A stretch of 64,000 nt of DNA, from NCBI RefSeq assembly GCF_037023735.1, contig NZ_CP146069.1:2459501-2523500 (forward strand). The letters are read 5' to 3'. The stretch's first letter is position 1. The number at the start of each line of letters is the position of its first letter. Shown here piece after piece: positions 7,304 through 15,528 of this stretch. The notes under the pieces were generated by a model. It had not been told where the DNA came from. It ran no database searches and saw only the letters and a program-made list of their open reading frames with translations. Source of the DNA: Roseovarius sp. S88 (lineage in GTDB: Bacteria; Pseudomonadota; Alphaproteobacteria; Rhodobacterales; Rhodobacteraceae). The translations under genes and the position numbers were made by a program.

Positions 7304-8233
7304 TCAAATCGTGTCTGGCATACTGCCCTGTCGTCCGTTGCGAAAATCACTCGGGCTGACGCCCGTGCTGCGCTCAAACATTCGGCTAAACGCCGTGCGG
7401 CTGGAAAACCCAACTTGATGCGCGACGGCTTTGACCGGCAGGTCGCTCTCGCGCAGCAGAACTCCGGCCTTTCGAATGCGCAGGTCCCGCAACAATTCAA
7501 TCGGTCCGGTGCCAAAGACATCCGCAAACCGTTGCGCAAATCGCGACCGGCTCATGCCGCAAAGCTCTGCCAGACTTTCAACAGTATGAGCGCCACCCGG
7601 ATCATCAAGCATGGCACGCAAACTAGCCCAAAGCGATGTGTCCTTCAGCAGGTTCATCCATCCCACACTGGCCCCATCGCGTGCAAAACGGCGGCGCAGC
7701 AGATCAATCATGCACTGCGTCAACAAGACCCGGATCATGGCCCGGCTGCCCAATGTTGGCGCGCTCAGCTCTTGCAGAAGCATTTGCAGCACCGGTCCAA
7801 GAGTTTCGCCCTGCGTGATGTTTTCGCAAAGCGGAGCGCGGATCAGATCAATCACGTCTGACGCGCCGCGCAACCCGACTCGCACATGGGCGCACAGCGC
7901 TGTAATGCGGGCGTTCACCATGGTCCCCGGTTCCGATTTCAGCAATCGGCGCAACTGAAGCTCTGCGGGTTTGCATTCCGGTACCGGATGCGTTGACGGC
8001 CCTTCGCTCCTCAAAGTGTGGCGATGCATCGCCGGTATCAGGACCAATGCGCCCTGCGACACCGGGATGGAAGGCGCGCCACGCAAGATGATCTCCCCTT
8101 GCCCCGAAAGAATATAGTGCAGCGTCGCGCCTGTATCCTGCCCAAGTCCCAGATCACACGCACCACGCAGCTCACAGACTGCGAAGGGATCGGGGAAAAT
8201 ATCGATCCGGTCGAGGACTTCATCAAAGTTCAT
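7304..8233 (-). CDS. AraC family transcriptional regulator (cupin-type sensor domain)
   Basis: A 309-residue regulator. The N-terminal 190 residues look like the cupin_6 sensor domain (TGATLHYILSGQGEIILRG, VLIPAMHRHTLRSEG). The C-terminal third has the two AraC helix-turn-helix motifs: ESLAELCGMSRSRFAQRFADVFGTGPIELLRDLRI and KAVAHQVGFSSRTAFSRMFERSTGVSPSDFR. I used the ATG at 8233 (MNFDEVLDR); the frame continues upstream to 8284. The gene is divergent from the isochorismatase-like gene 128 bp away, which is its likely target. Such regulators often sense oxidised or toxic small molecules. Confidence 0.9.
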   Translation of the reverse strand: MNFDEVLDRIDIFPDPFAVCELRGACDLGLGQDTGATLHYILSGQGEIILRGAPSIPVSQGALVLIPAMHRHTLRSEGPSTHPVPECKPAELQLRRLLKSEPGTMVNARITALCAHVRVGLRGASDVIDLIRAPLCENITQGETLGPVLQMLLQELSAPTLGSRAMIRVLLTQCMIDLLRRRFARDGASVGWMNLLKDTSLWASLRAMLDDPGGAHTVESLAELCGMSRSRFAQRFADVFGTGPIELLRDLRIRKAGVLLRESDLPVKAVAHQVGFSSRTAFSRMFERSTGVSPSDFRNGRQGSMPDTI

Positions 8234-8361
8234 AGCCCAACCATATCCACGTTCTGGACGAAAAGATACGCATCCAATATCCAACGCACGTAATTCGGAC
8301 GCACAGATACATCAAACCTTCCACGTTCAGGAACAGGCACATTCAAAAATGGAGGATTACC

Positions 8362-9195
8362 ATGTGCAATGGACATGATCATGACCACGAAGAAACGGGC
8401 GCCAACATCTCACGTCGCGCGGCCCTGACCGGCGTTGCCGCCGCAACCGCGGCAGGTGCAGCGACCGCCCTGTCCGCTCCTGCAGCCGCTCAAGACAACC
8501 CCTATGCCGACCCTGCAGAACCAGCGCTGCCCCCGTCGAACATGACGCTCGATCTGAGCCGAGCGGCCCTTGTTGTGACCGACCCGCAGATTGACTTCCT
8601 GCATCCTGATGGCGTGACCTGGGGTGTGATTGGAGCCAGCGTTGAAGAGCACAACACCGTTGAGAACATCGAGACTCTCTTCAAGGCCGCCAAGGCCGCC
8701 GATCTGACCGTCGCTGTGTCACCGCACTACTATTACCCGACGGACAAGGGCTGGCGCTTCGAAGGGGCGCTGGAAAAACTGATGCACAAAATCGGGATGT
8801 TTGATCGCACAGGGCCGACCAATCTTGATGGGTTCGAAGGATCGGGCGCGGATTTCATGCCTCAATACAAACCCTATATCGAGGACGGCAAAACCATCGT
8901 GACCTCGCCGCACAAGGTCTATGGCAATGACACCAATGACCTCAGCCTGCAATTGCGCAAGAACGGCGTGGATCAGGTCATCCTTGCCGGTATGTCGGCC
9001 AACCTGTGCACCGAAAGCCACATGCGAGAGCTTTTGGAAGATGGGTTTGAGGTTGCTGTGGTGCGCGATGCAACTGCCGCTGCCATGCTGCCCGAAGGCG
9101 ATGGCTACCTCGCGGCCCTGATCAATTTCCGCTACATGGCCAACGCGGTGTGGAGCACGGAAGAAACCATCGCGAACATCAAAAACGCAGGGTAA
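8362..9195 (+). CDS. Tat-exported isochorismatase-like cysteine hydrolase
   Basis: A 277-residue isochorismatase-fold hydrolase. The catalytic triad is visible: Asp74 in VVTDPQIDFL, Lys185 in TSPHKVYG and Cys216 in SANLCTES. The N-terminus is unusual: a His/Asp-rich start (CNGHDHDHEE) followed by a twin-arginine motif (SRRAAL, residues 17-22) and an Ala-rich stretch ending AAAQD, so the enzyme is probably exported folded to the periplasm. Most family members are cytoplasmic amidases. A ribosome site (GGAGG) precedes the ATG. The divergent AraC gene is probably its regulator. The substrate is unknown. Confidence 0.9.
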   Translation: MCNGHDHDHEETGANISRRAALTGVAAATAAGAATALSAPAAAQDNPYADPAEPALPPSNMTLDLSRAALVVTDPQIDFLHPDGVTWGVIGASVEEHNTVENIETLFKAAKAADLTVAVSPHYYYPTDKGWRFEGALEKLMHKIGMFDRTGPTNLDGFEGSGADFMPQYKPYIEDGKTIVTSPHKVYGNDTNDLSLQLRKNGVDQVILAGMSANLCTESHMRELLEDGFEVAVVRDATAAAMLPEGDGYLAALINFRYMANAVWSTEETIANIKNAG

Positions 9196-9210
9196 CTGCT
9201 CTGAAATCCA

Positions 9211-9245
9211 AGTGAGTGCGTTAACACCTGTTTGGCGCACTCACT
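9211..9245. terminator. Hairpin between convergent genes, possible bidirectional terminator
   Basis: A perfect 10-bp stem (AGTGAGTGCG at 9211-9220, CGCACTCACT at 9236-9245) with a 15-nt loop lies between the hydrolase stop and the Trm112 gene. The right arm includes the Trm112 stop codon. There is no U-tract, so its strength as a terminator is uncertain. Confidence 0.4.
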
Positions 9246-9444
9246 CGATCCGCCGGGCCTGATCAATCAGCATAATCGGGATGCCAGAGCGCACCGGAAA
9301 GGCCAGACCGGCGGCCTCGCTGATCAGCTCTTGGTTTTCCGCACTGTATTTCAACGACGTGTGCGTTTGCGGGCAGATCAACGCCTCTAGCATGCGCCGG
9401 TCTATCTCTGAGACTTCTGTGATTGTTGTCGTGTCAACACTCAT
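9241..9444 (-). CDS. Trm112 family protein
   Basis: A 67-residue Trm112-like protein ([35 protein letters not shown]). Trm112-type proteins are small partners that activate SAM-dependent methyltransferases acting on tRNA, rRNA or protein; bacterial versions often keep only part of the zinc site, as here with a single visible cysteine. The start overlaps the preceding Lon-substrate-domain gene by 4 bp (ATGA), so the two are translationally coupled. Confidence 0.9.
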   Translation of the reverse strand: MSVDTTTITEVSEIDRRMLEALICPQTHTSLKYSAENQELISEAAGLAFPVRSGIPIMLIDQARRIE

Positions 9445-10085
9445 TGCATGACTTCCCGTGCGTCGCCGCCGCGCATGGCAAACTCGATCAGCGTCACCAG
9501 TGTCTCACGTCGCGTGGCCAAACAGGGCGCCTCCAGAAGTGCCTGTTTGTCCTCAGGATCAAACCCCAGCAGCATAGACAGCGAATTGATCAACAACTCG
9601 TCATCCGCGTCCTTGAGCGAGTCCCAGTCGGTCCGCAACTCCTGCGCCTCGAAATACCGCCCCAAAAGCTGCATGAACCCGTCGCGATCAAAATTCTTGT
9701 CGCGATCTTCGGGACCGAGATCCCGCTCGAACCCGTCCCAGGACACTTCCGCGCGTCGGTAGGGTGTGAACCCGTCAACCTCTTGCTGAATGCGAAACCG
9801 CGACATGCCACACAGTGTAATCATGTAGCGACCATCTTCGGTCTCGGAAAACTGGGTGACACGTCCGGCACATCCGATCTGATGCAGCCCAGCGCCATCC
9901 TGACCTTTGAGGGGATTGGGTTGCACCATACCAATCAGGCGATGCGGGCTTTTGAGCGTATCCTCGAGCATCGCCAGGTAGCGCGGCTCGAACAAATGCA
10001 GTGGCAACCGCGAGCGCGGCAGCAAGAGCGCGCCGGGCAGCGGAAACAGCGAAATCGTGTCTGGAAGATCACCCTGATGCTTCAT
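9441..10085 (-). CDS. LON peptidase substrate-binding domain protein
   Basis: A 214-residue protein made only of the N-terminal (LAN) substrate-recognition domain of Lon protease: [34 protein letters not shown] at the N-terminus, then [30 protein letters not shown]. There is no ATPase or protease domain. Stand-alone copies are common in alphaproteobacteria, usually next to a YbbN-type thioredoxin and a Trm112 protein as here. This suggests a shared protein-quality-control role; the activity itself is not established. Confidence 0.9.
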   Translation of the reverse strand: MKHQGDLPDTISLFPLPGALLLPRSRLPLHLFEPRYLAMLEDTLKSPHRLIGMVQPNPLKGQDGAGLHQIGCAGRVTQFSETEDGRYMITLCGMSRFRIQQEVDGFTPYRRAEVSWDGFERDLGPEDRDKNFDRDGFMQLLGRYFEAQELRTDWDSLKDADDELLINSLSMLLGFDPEDKQALLEAPCLATRRETLVTLIEFAMRGGDAREVMQ

Positions 10086-10111
10086 GGTGGTGATGTAGGG
10101 CGTTCCCTGCG

Positions 10112-11023
10112 TCAGGCAAATATCATTGAGCTCAATTTTCGACGGCCATTGAGGACGATGGGATCATTGGGTTTGAGCGCTTCGAAAATGGTGAAGAGCT
10201 GCGTTTTCGCAGCCGCGTCATTCCACTCGCGATCTCGGCGGAAAAGCTCCAAAAGCTCATTCACCGCCTCTTCGCTCTGACCCGCCGCCTGCAAGGCCTG
10301 CGCAAGGTCAAAACGCGCCTGATGATCATCTGAATCGGCCTCCACGGCGGCGCGTAGCTCCGCCACCGGCCCGGCATCTGCCGCTTGTCGCGCCAGCGCA
10401 AGCTGCGCATGGGCGGCCTCAAGCTCTGGGCTTTCAGCAATGGACGCAGGCGCACCGTTCAGGATGGCCTCAGCCTGATCAGGATCATCCAGCGCCAGAT
10501 AGCTGGCCACCAGCCCGGCATAGGCGGCGGCGTTCTCGCCATCCTCTTGTAGGATCGCCGCAAATGTTTGGGCGGCATCCGCAGCGGCGCCCTGGTCAAG
10601 CATCTCTTGCGCGGCGGCCACCGCATCGTCCAACCCACCGCTGGCATCCCCACCCGCAGCTTCAACAGTCCGCGCTACAAACGCGTCAATCTCGGATGGC
10701 GGAACAGCCCCCTGAAACCCGTCAATAGGCTGGCCCTTGAAAAAGGCATAGACCGTCGGGATCGACTGCACCTGAAGCTGGCCTGCGATCATCTGGTTTT
10801 CGTCCACATTGACCTTGGCCATCTTGACCGCACCCTTGGCCTTGGCCACCGCGGCCTCAAGCGCCGGACCCAGTGTTTTGCAAGGCCCGCACCAAGGTGC
10901 CCAGAAATCCACAATCACCGGCACGGTTTGTGACATCTCCACGACCTCGGTCATGAAGTCCGCCTCTGAGACGTCCTTGATCAGGTCATCTGCAGCTGGG
11001 GTTTGACCACCGAGTTCAAGCAT
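10112..11023 (-). CDS. Thioredoxin-fold co-chaperone YbbN/CnoX-like, with TPR region
   Basis: A 303-residue protein with an N-terminal thioredoxin domain carrying the active site WCGPC (cysteines near residues 45 and 48) and a C-terminal helical region of about 170 residues with TPR-like repeats (AAAYAGLVASYLALDDPDQAEAIL, ARFDLAQALQAAGQSEEAVNELLELFRRD). The family links GroEL/DnaK to oxidised clients. Unlike E. coli YbbN, which lost the CxxC site, this copy keeps a full CGPC and may be redox-active. The ATG at 11023 is preferred over 11044 because CCGGAGG lies 7-8 bases before it. Confidence 0.9.
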   Translation of the reverse strand: MLELGGQTPAADDLIKDVSEADFMTEVVEMSQTVPVIVDFWAPWCGPCKTLGPALEAAVAKAKGAVKMAKVNVDENQMIAGQLQVQSIPTVYAFFKGQPIDGFQGAVPPSEIDAFVARTVEAAGGDASGGLDDAVAAAQEMLDQGAAADAAQTFAAILQEDGENAAAYAGLVASYLALDDPDQAEAILNGAPASIAESPELEAAHAQLALARQAADAGPVAELRAAVEADSDDHQARFDLAQALQAAGQSEEAVNELLELFRRDREWNDAAAKTQLFTIFEALKPNDPIVLNGRRKLSSMIFA

Positions 11024-11199
11024 AACAGCCTCCGGATTCATCATTTGGATCAGTTGGCCGTTACATGGCGTAGCCCGCCGCGTTCTGCAAGAGGCAGTGT
11101 TTGCGGGTGAATGAGTTTAACCTTTGGCTTCAGTACGACCCAACGCTTAAAGTGAGGTTTGTGTGGAATGGCTGCTTGTAGCCCAAAGTTACGCCGATT

Positions 11200-11895
11200 T
11201 CAATTTAAGCAACTGCCCCGTTCAACCCGAACACCTGCAATCTCACCATTGCGCATGTACGCTATCTGAACCCCAATTGCATTCCGGCGCACGTCCCAAT
11301 CAGGTCGCCATGGCGCATCGCTAAAGAGCGGCGCAACAAACATCGAATAGATTGAGCATGATGGCGGAACGTACTCCAAAAACGATCCGCGTAATGTCCG
11401 AGAAGTTAATGGCGGCTTTTGAGTATCAGAAATCGTAAAGGCATAAATCGCCATACCTTGCGCACGAAACCAATCCTCAACCCTCTCAGAGGTGCGCAAA
11501 ATGTCTGCGATGTAGAAAACGCAAAGCGTCACTTCCTTGTCGTTGTTAAAGTCAGCCCATCTCAAATCCAACAAATTCAATGGCGTATCGTTGGTCTCAA
11601 CGTCGGCAAGACACGCGGTTACGTCAGGAAACTTCTCGTGAGCTTCTTTGATGAAGACGTGGTTAAAACTCATCTGTCTCCCATTTGACATGAAAGGGGA
11701 TGGATTATTAATCTTGGGATGTGATGCAGGAATTAGGAAACTTAGTCGCTCTGCTTCGTCGATTGATGGGGGCTGGATGTTGGATGAATAGATCGCGACG
11801 GACTGCTTATAGCTTCGAACTATTTCAAACGCTGTTACACAGAGGGCTAATCCGAGAAATAAAGAAAGAATGGTTCTCAAAAAACGTCTCACCAA
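11200..11895 (-). CDS. Hypothetical membrane-anchored protein, low GC
   Basis: A 231-residue protein with an N-terminal membrane anchor or signal (residues 5-22) and a soluble, probably periplasmic, domain of about 200 residues with cysteines near residues 94, 124, 179 and 228 that could form disulfides. I do not recognise the family. Its GC content is clearly lower than that of the neighbours, and it lies between unrelated core genes, which suggests lateral gain. Nothing downstream on the same strand is close enough to share a clear operon. Confidence 0.65.
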   Translation of the reverse strand: MVRRFLRTILSLFLGLALCVTAFEIVRSYKQSVAIYSSNIQPPSIDEAERLSFLIPASHPKINNPSPFMSNGRQMSFNHVFIKEAHEKFPDVTACLADVETNDTPLNLLDLRWADFNNDKEVTLCVFYIADILRTSERVEDWFRAQGMAIYAFTISDTQKPPLTSRTLRGSFLEYVPPSCSIYSMFVAPLFSDAPWRPDWDVRRNAIGVQIAYMRNGEIAGVRVERGSCLN

Positions 11896-11922
11896 GTCAC
11901 TCCAAGTTGAGGCTTCAGTTAT

Positions 11923-12063
11923 CTATTGTCCCTTTTGGACAATACCAAGGTAGATGTATTCTTTGTCCGCACTACCGCCTTTCAAAACAGCCTCTTTTCC
12001 AACCAAACTCATTGGATCTTGAGTTGGAGCCCTTGGCGGATCTTCGTTCGTTTCTTCAAACAT
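11923..12063 (-). CDS. Possible small protein of 46 residues
   Basis: The end of this frame (MSLVGKEAVLKGG..EYIYLGIVQKGQ) looks more protein-like than its upstream part. Starting at the ATG at 12063 it would encode 46 residues; a second ATG lies at 12012. No good ribosome site is visible. It lies 27 bp before the low-GC hypothetical gene, on the same strand, and could be its partner or a remnant of a larger gene. Low certainty. Confidence 0.3.
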   Translation of the reverse strand: MFEETNEDPPRAPTQDPMSLVGKEAVLKGGSADKEYIYLGIVQKGQ

Positions 12064-12127
12064 GAGATCACGAGCCGCAGGCCTGTTGTGCCAGCGACGG
12101 TCTATAATCGGATGTGCTCCAGGCGTG

Positions 12128-12418
12128 TTAGACCTTCGGCAACGGCAAACACCCCGGCAACCCCGCAGGCAGGACCATCCGCCCCCCTGCCCGGTAAAGC
12201 GCCAGACCCAAACCCTCGGTATCGCCGCGCACGGCAAGCCAAAGGCCCCCACCGCCGACCACTGCGGCACCTTCCGGCAAGTTGTTCACAAAGTCCCGGC
12301 TCGGCAAAAGGACAATCGCGCCGGGGGCTGCGTCACTGACCACCATCACCGTCAAAACCGTGGCCAACCACCCTCCTGCCACACAGATCAGCGCGACCCC
12401 CCACGTCCTAATAGTCAT
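12128..12418 (-). CDS. Small membrane-anchored protein at the end of the flavin-oxidase trio
   Basis: A 96-residue protein with an N-terminal hydrophobic segment (about residues 5-26, VALICVAGGWLATVLTVMVV) and a short Gly-rich extracytoplasmic tail. Not recognised. The ATG at 12418 lies inside the 3' end of the 491-residue membrane protein gene (11-bp overlap), so it is translated with it. The overlap with a real gene and consistent frame support expression; the function is unknown. Confidence 0.6.
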   Translation of the reverse strand: MTIRTWGVALICVAGGWLATVLTVMVVSDAAPGAIVLLPSRDFVNNLPEGAAVVGGGGLWLAVRGDTEGLGLALYRAGGRMVLPAGLPGCLPLPKV

Positions 12419-13883
12419 GGATATGTTCCAGCCTGAGCCGGTCCGGGCCACTCGCCGCCTGCATCTGGCGCAGACGCTCGGCCAGATCACTGACCTTCAA
12501 AAGCACCAAATGACGGTTGTCGCCATAGCCCTGCCGCGCAAAGCTGTGCAGTGCGCCATCGGCGGTCTTGGCCTGCGACAGGGCGGTGAACATGATGTCG
12601 TCATTGCCCGCAATCTCGACAAACTCTGCCCCCTGCCCGGCCATCTGAACCAGCAACTCTGTCAACTCCCGATAGCGCGGCGTTTCGATCTCGATGCCTT
12701 CGGCGCGAGTGTCAATGAACGTGACACCGTCCAGCGCCTCGATCTGCTCACGCTCTAGCCCACTTACGATCATCCGCAAGGTAAGCTCATCTGGCCCCAC
12801 CTGCTCAACCGCGTTGCCAATGACCCGCGCGTAAGCGGCCTTGATCTTGTACTCTGTGCCCAGCGCCGCCGCGCGTTCGACATCGCGGAACTGATCCGTG
12901 GCGTTGGTCAAAAGGTCTTCGCGGTCGCTGTCGAAATCCCATTTGAACCACGGCACCTGCTGCAGGAACGCCGCATAGGCCCTGGCCTGATCGGCAGAGA
13001 GTTCATCAAGCGGCGCGCGATCCTCACCCCGCTGCCACGCCGCCGCCCGGCCCAGTGTTTCCTCATACGCGGCCTTGGCCAAAAGCTCTGCGGTGAAACT
13101 GACGCCGATCACATAGACCATGCGCTTGGTTTCCCAATCCATGCCGCCGTGGTCGGCCGAGGCAAAACTCAGCTCGCAGAGCGAGGACCAGAAGCCACCA
13201 ATGGCTTGCAGATACCCAAAGTCATGCGGGTCGCCCGTGCTGATCACCTGCGCATAGTCGTCATATGCGTGCACGATATGCCATTCAGGGTAAGTCATCA
13301 GCGTGCGCGCCTCAGAGCGGTGATGCTCAGGCGGCAGGATGGCGGTGTATGTGGCATCCTTGGTCTTTGGAATGCAGGCCAGCTCATTATAGCCCGCAGG
13401 CATGAGCAGGCCGATAACCAATACGACCAGCAACAGGACCAGCCGCAGGGTCCATTTGAACAAACGCCGGATCACGTCACGCCCCCGGTCGAGCTTCAGC
13501 CCGGCAAAGAGCGCAAAGCCCCCCAGCCCAATATGCGGCAGGTTGGCCAGGATACGCGGCACCGATAGCGAGAAGCCTTCAGAAGGGTTGGAGAAGATCG
13601 CCAGATCGAGAAAGCCGTATGCTGTGAATATCCCAAAGATCCCATCGGCCAGATACAGCGCGCCAAAGATGACCAGAAAAATCTTGGCCGCCCGGTGGCT
13701 GATGAGCGCTGCCGATAGTGCCCAGAGGGCTGAGACCACATGCAGTGCATCGTCAAACGGATCAAGCGCGAAGATACCAAAGGCCAGCCCATTTTCATCG
13801 GTCAGTCCGGGAATATAATTCAGCGACGCCGCCACAAGCAGCGCCACAGTGTAGAACAAACAAATTTTACGCAATAAGGTCAT
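12408..13883 (-). CDS. Polytopic membrane protein with large soluble C-terminal domain
   Basis: A 491-residue protein: four to five membrane segments in the first 165 residues (around 8-28, 45-62, 67-90, 110-130, 141-165), resembling small DUF4383-like membrane units, followed by about 320 soluble residues beginning after CIPKTKD. I do not recognise the soluble domain; it has a conserved-looking TYPEWHIVHAYDDYAQ block. Its start codon overlaps the stop of the flavin oxidase gene (ATGA), and its end overlaps the small membrane protein. The trio thus probably works as a membrane-bound unit, perhaps passing electrons from the oxidase; that is inference. Confidence 0.75.
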   Translation of the reverse strand: MTLLRKICLFYTVALLVAASLNYIPGLTDENGLAFGIFALDPFDDALHVVSALWALSAALISHRAAKIFLVIFGALYLADGIFGIFTAYGFLDLAIFSNPSEGFSLSVPRILANLPHIGLGGFALFAGLKLDRGRDVIRRLFKWTLRLVLLLVVLVIGLLMPAGYNELACIPKTKDATYTAILPPEHHRSEARTLMTYPEWHIVHAYDDYAQVISTGDPHDFGYLQAIGGFWSSLCELSFASADHGGMDWETKRMVYVIGVSFTAELLAKAAYEETLGRAAAWQRGEDRAPLDELSADQARAYAAFLQQVPWFKWDFDSDREDLLTNATDQFRDVERAAALGTEYKIKAAYARVIGNAVEQVGPDELTLRMIVSGLEREQIEALDGVTFIDTRAEGIEIETPRYRELTELLVQMAGQGAEFVEIAGNDDIMFTALSQAKTADGALHSFARQGYGDNRHLVLLKVSDLAERLRQMQAASGPDRLRLEHIHDY

Positions 13884-15367
13884 AGCTGGCTCAGATACTG
13901 GTCCCAAAGATGGTTACGAAAGACAAGGCTTGGATCAAGCGCCCGTTTGGCCTCTGCAAATTCCTGGGCACGCGGGTATCCGCGCCGCATCTGGGTGACC
14001 GTGGCGTGTGGTCGATACGGCAAGTAATACGTCCCGCCAATGGCAATCACCCCGTCAATCAGTTCCCGCGTCATGCGCGCCATGTCGGCCTCGCCTCGCC
14101 GTGTCATTTCCTGACTGAACGACATCACCGCCGCAATCCGTGGCACCGGCGCATAGGAGAGCCAGCTATCGGGATCGGTGTCGATATAGCGCAAGGTCAC
14201 GTTCAGGAACTCTTGGAAGGATCCCGGGATCACCCGCTGACACAGGTCTACAAACTCGGCAAACCGCTCCGGGCTGACGAAATATTCATGCAGGATATCC
14301 GTGCGATCCGGATTACGATCATCAAGCGTGAGAACCGGCTCATTCATCAGCGAATTGCGCGTCGCAACACCATCTCCGATAGAGGGGCCAAGATCGGTTT
14401 CAAACCACCAGCGCAGGGATTTTGCAGGCTCATTGCCAAGCTGCCAGCGGTAAACCCGGCTGGCGATATGCGCCATTGCGCCCGAGCCGGACGCGGCGGG
14501 CAGATCGGATTGATCCTCTGTCGCACGATAGGTTATCATCAGCGCCTTTTCGAAAAAGCTCTCACGCTCCACATTGAGCCGCCCATAGGCCATCGTGACC
14601 GCCGGGTCCAAGAGGACTTCGACGAAACGTGTGCCATACTCTTTGGCGGGAAACTCCTCGAATGTGGGGGCAAGCCGCGTGTTGCGCTCCATCTCGACCA
14701 CCATCTCGGTGATCGCGCCGGTCAGGCCATAGCCCCCCATCGTCTGACCAAAGAGATCGGCGTTTTGCGTGCGCGAACATGTCACCAGCTCGCCATCCGC
14801 CAGCACCATGTCAAAGCTTTGCACAGTCGCCCCCATCGGCCCCATCTTCACCGGCCAACCGTGGGCATTGACGCAAAACGTCGCCGCCACGCCGAAATCA
14901 TGGTTGGATTGCATTACCTTGGGGCCAAAACCGATAGGGTCGAGTGCCGCGATCACCTCGGCCCAAGTTGTGCCTGCCTGCACCCGGTAGGTGCCAGCGT
15001 CAGTGTCCGGTTCGACAAAGCCACCCTGATAAGTGATCGCGTGCCCGTCTCGCGGAATAGCCTGCGCGCCCATGGAATGACGCGCGGCACTGACATTCAC
15101 CGCCCGGCCCGAAGTGCGCGCAATCCGAATTTCATCGCGCAGCGCCTCCACCAAGGCGTCGCCACGGCTGTTTTCGAGGATCAAGTGTTTGTGAATGGGT
15201 GTCTCAGACAGACCACTGGCATCATTGAGCGTGCCCTCTGCCCCGCTCGGTTTGATCCAGGAGACGCCGTCATAGCTGGGCAAATCGGCACCCAGCCGGT
15301 GCGTCGCCAACCCGCCGATCAGGGCACCGCCACCCAGTAAAAGCGCACGTCTCGAAAGCTTGCGCAT
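13880..15367 (-). CDS. Tat-exported FAD-binding oxidoreductase (aldonolactone oxidase type)
   Basis: A 495-residue flavoenzyme of the vanillyl-alcohol-oxidase superfamily, closest in layout to gulono- and arabinonolactone oxidases. The FAD-binding PCMH domain is clear: VNVSAARHSMGAQAIP, TYRVQAGTTWAEVIAAL, AATFCVNAHGW and GGYGLTGAITEMVVEM. The C-terminal part (LPYRPHATVTQMRRGYPRAQEFAEAKRALDP, ending RNHLWDQYL) matches the oxidase end. The start at 15367 gives a twin-arginine signal (KLSRRALLLGGGALIGG), so it is exported folded. It heads an overlapping trio with two membrane proteins. The substrate is unknown; sugar lactones or polyols are reasonable guesses. Confidence 0.87.
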   Translation of the reverse strand: MRKLSRRALLLGGGALIGGLATHRLGADLPSYDGVSWIKPSGAEGTLNDASGLSETPIHKHLILENSRGDALVEALRDEIRIARTSGRAVNVSAARHSMGAQAIPRDGHAITYQGGFVEPDTDAGTYRVQAGTTWAEVIAALDPIGFGPKVMQSNHDFGVAATFCVNAHGWPVKMGPMGATVQSFDMVLADGELVTCSRTQNADLFGQTMGGYGLTGAITEMVVEMERNTRLAPTFEEFPAKEYGTRFVEVLLDPAVTMAYGRLNVERESFFEKALMITYRATEDQSDLPAASGSGAMAHIASRVYRWQLGNEPAKSLRWWFETDLGPSIGDGVATRNSLMNEPVLTLDDRNPDRTDILHEYFVSPERFAEFVDLCQRVIPGSFQEFLNVTLRYIDTDPDSWLSYAPVPRIAAVMSFSQEMTRRGEADMARMTRELIDGVIAIGGTYYLPYRPHATVTQMRRGYPRAQEFAEAKRALDPSLVFRNHLWDQYLSQL

Positions 15368-15468
15368 CGCATCCCTCTCTAACGCCCCATAATGCCATCT
15401 TTGCAGCAAAGGCGCCAAATGCCAGGTCCGGAAACCCTGACTTTTTCAATCAACGCATTGGGTTTGCA

Positions 15469-15490
15469 CCAGAAAATGCGCATTTTCTGG
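15469..15490. repeat. Perfect 22-bp palindrome
   Basis: Half-site CCAGAAAATGC followed directly by its exact complement. It lies between the divergent-side end of xth and the start of the flavin-oxidase gene. CATTTTCTG recurs as a direct repeat just to the right (15494-15502). It could be a regulator site or a dispersed intergenic repeat. Confidence 0.6.
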
Positions 15491-15528
15491 GCCATTTTCT
15501 GTATAGAAAAAGGTCTCTTTGAGAGCAA

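Noticed and set aside
13910..15340. 476-residue plus-strand frame opposite the flavin oxidase
   Set aside because: Antisense shadow of a real gene in GC-rich DNA; Arg/His-rich and without motifs.
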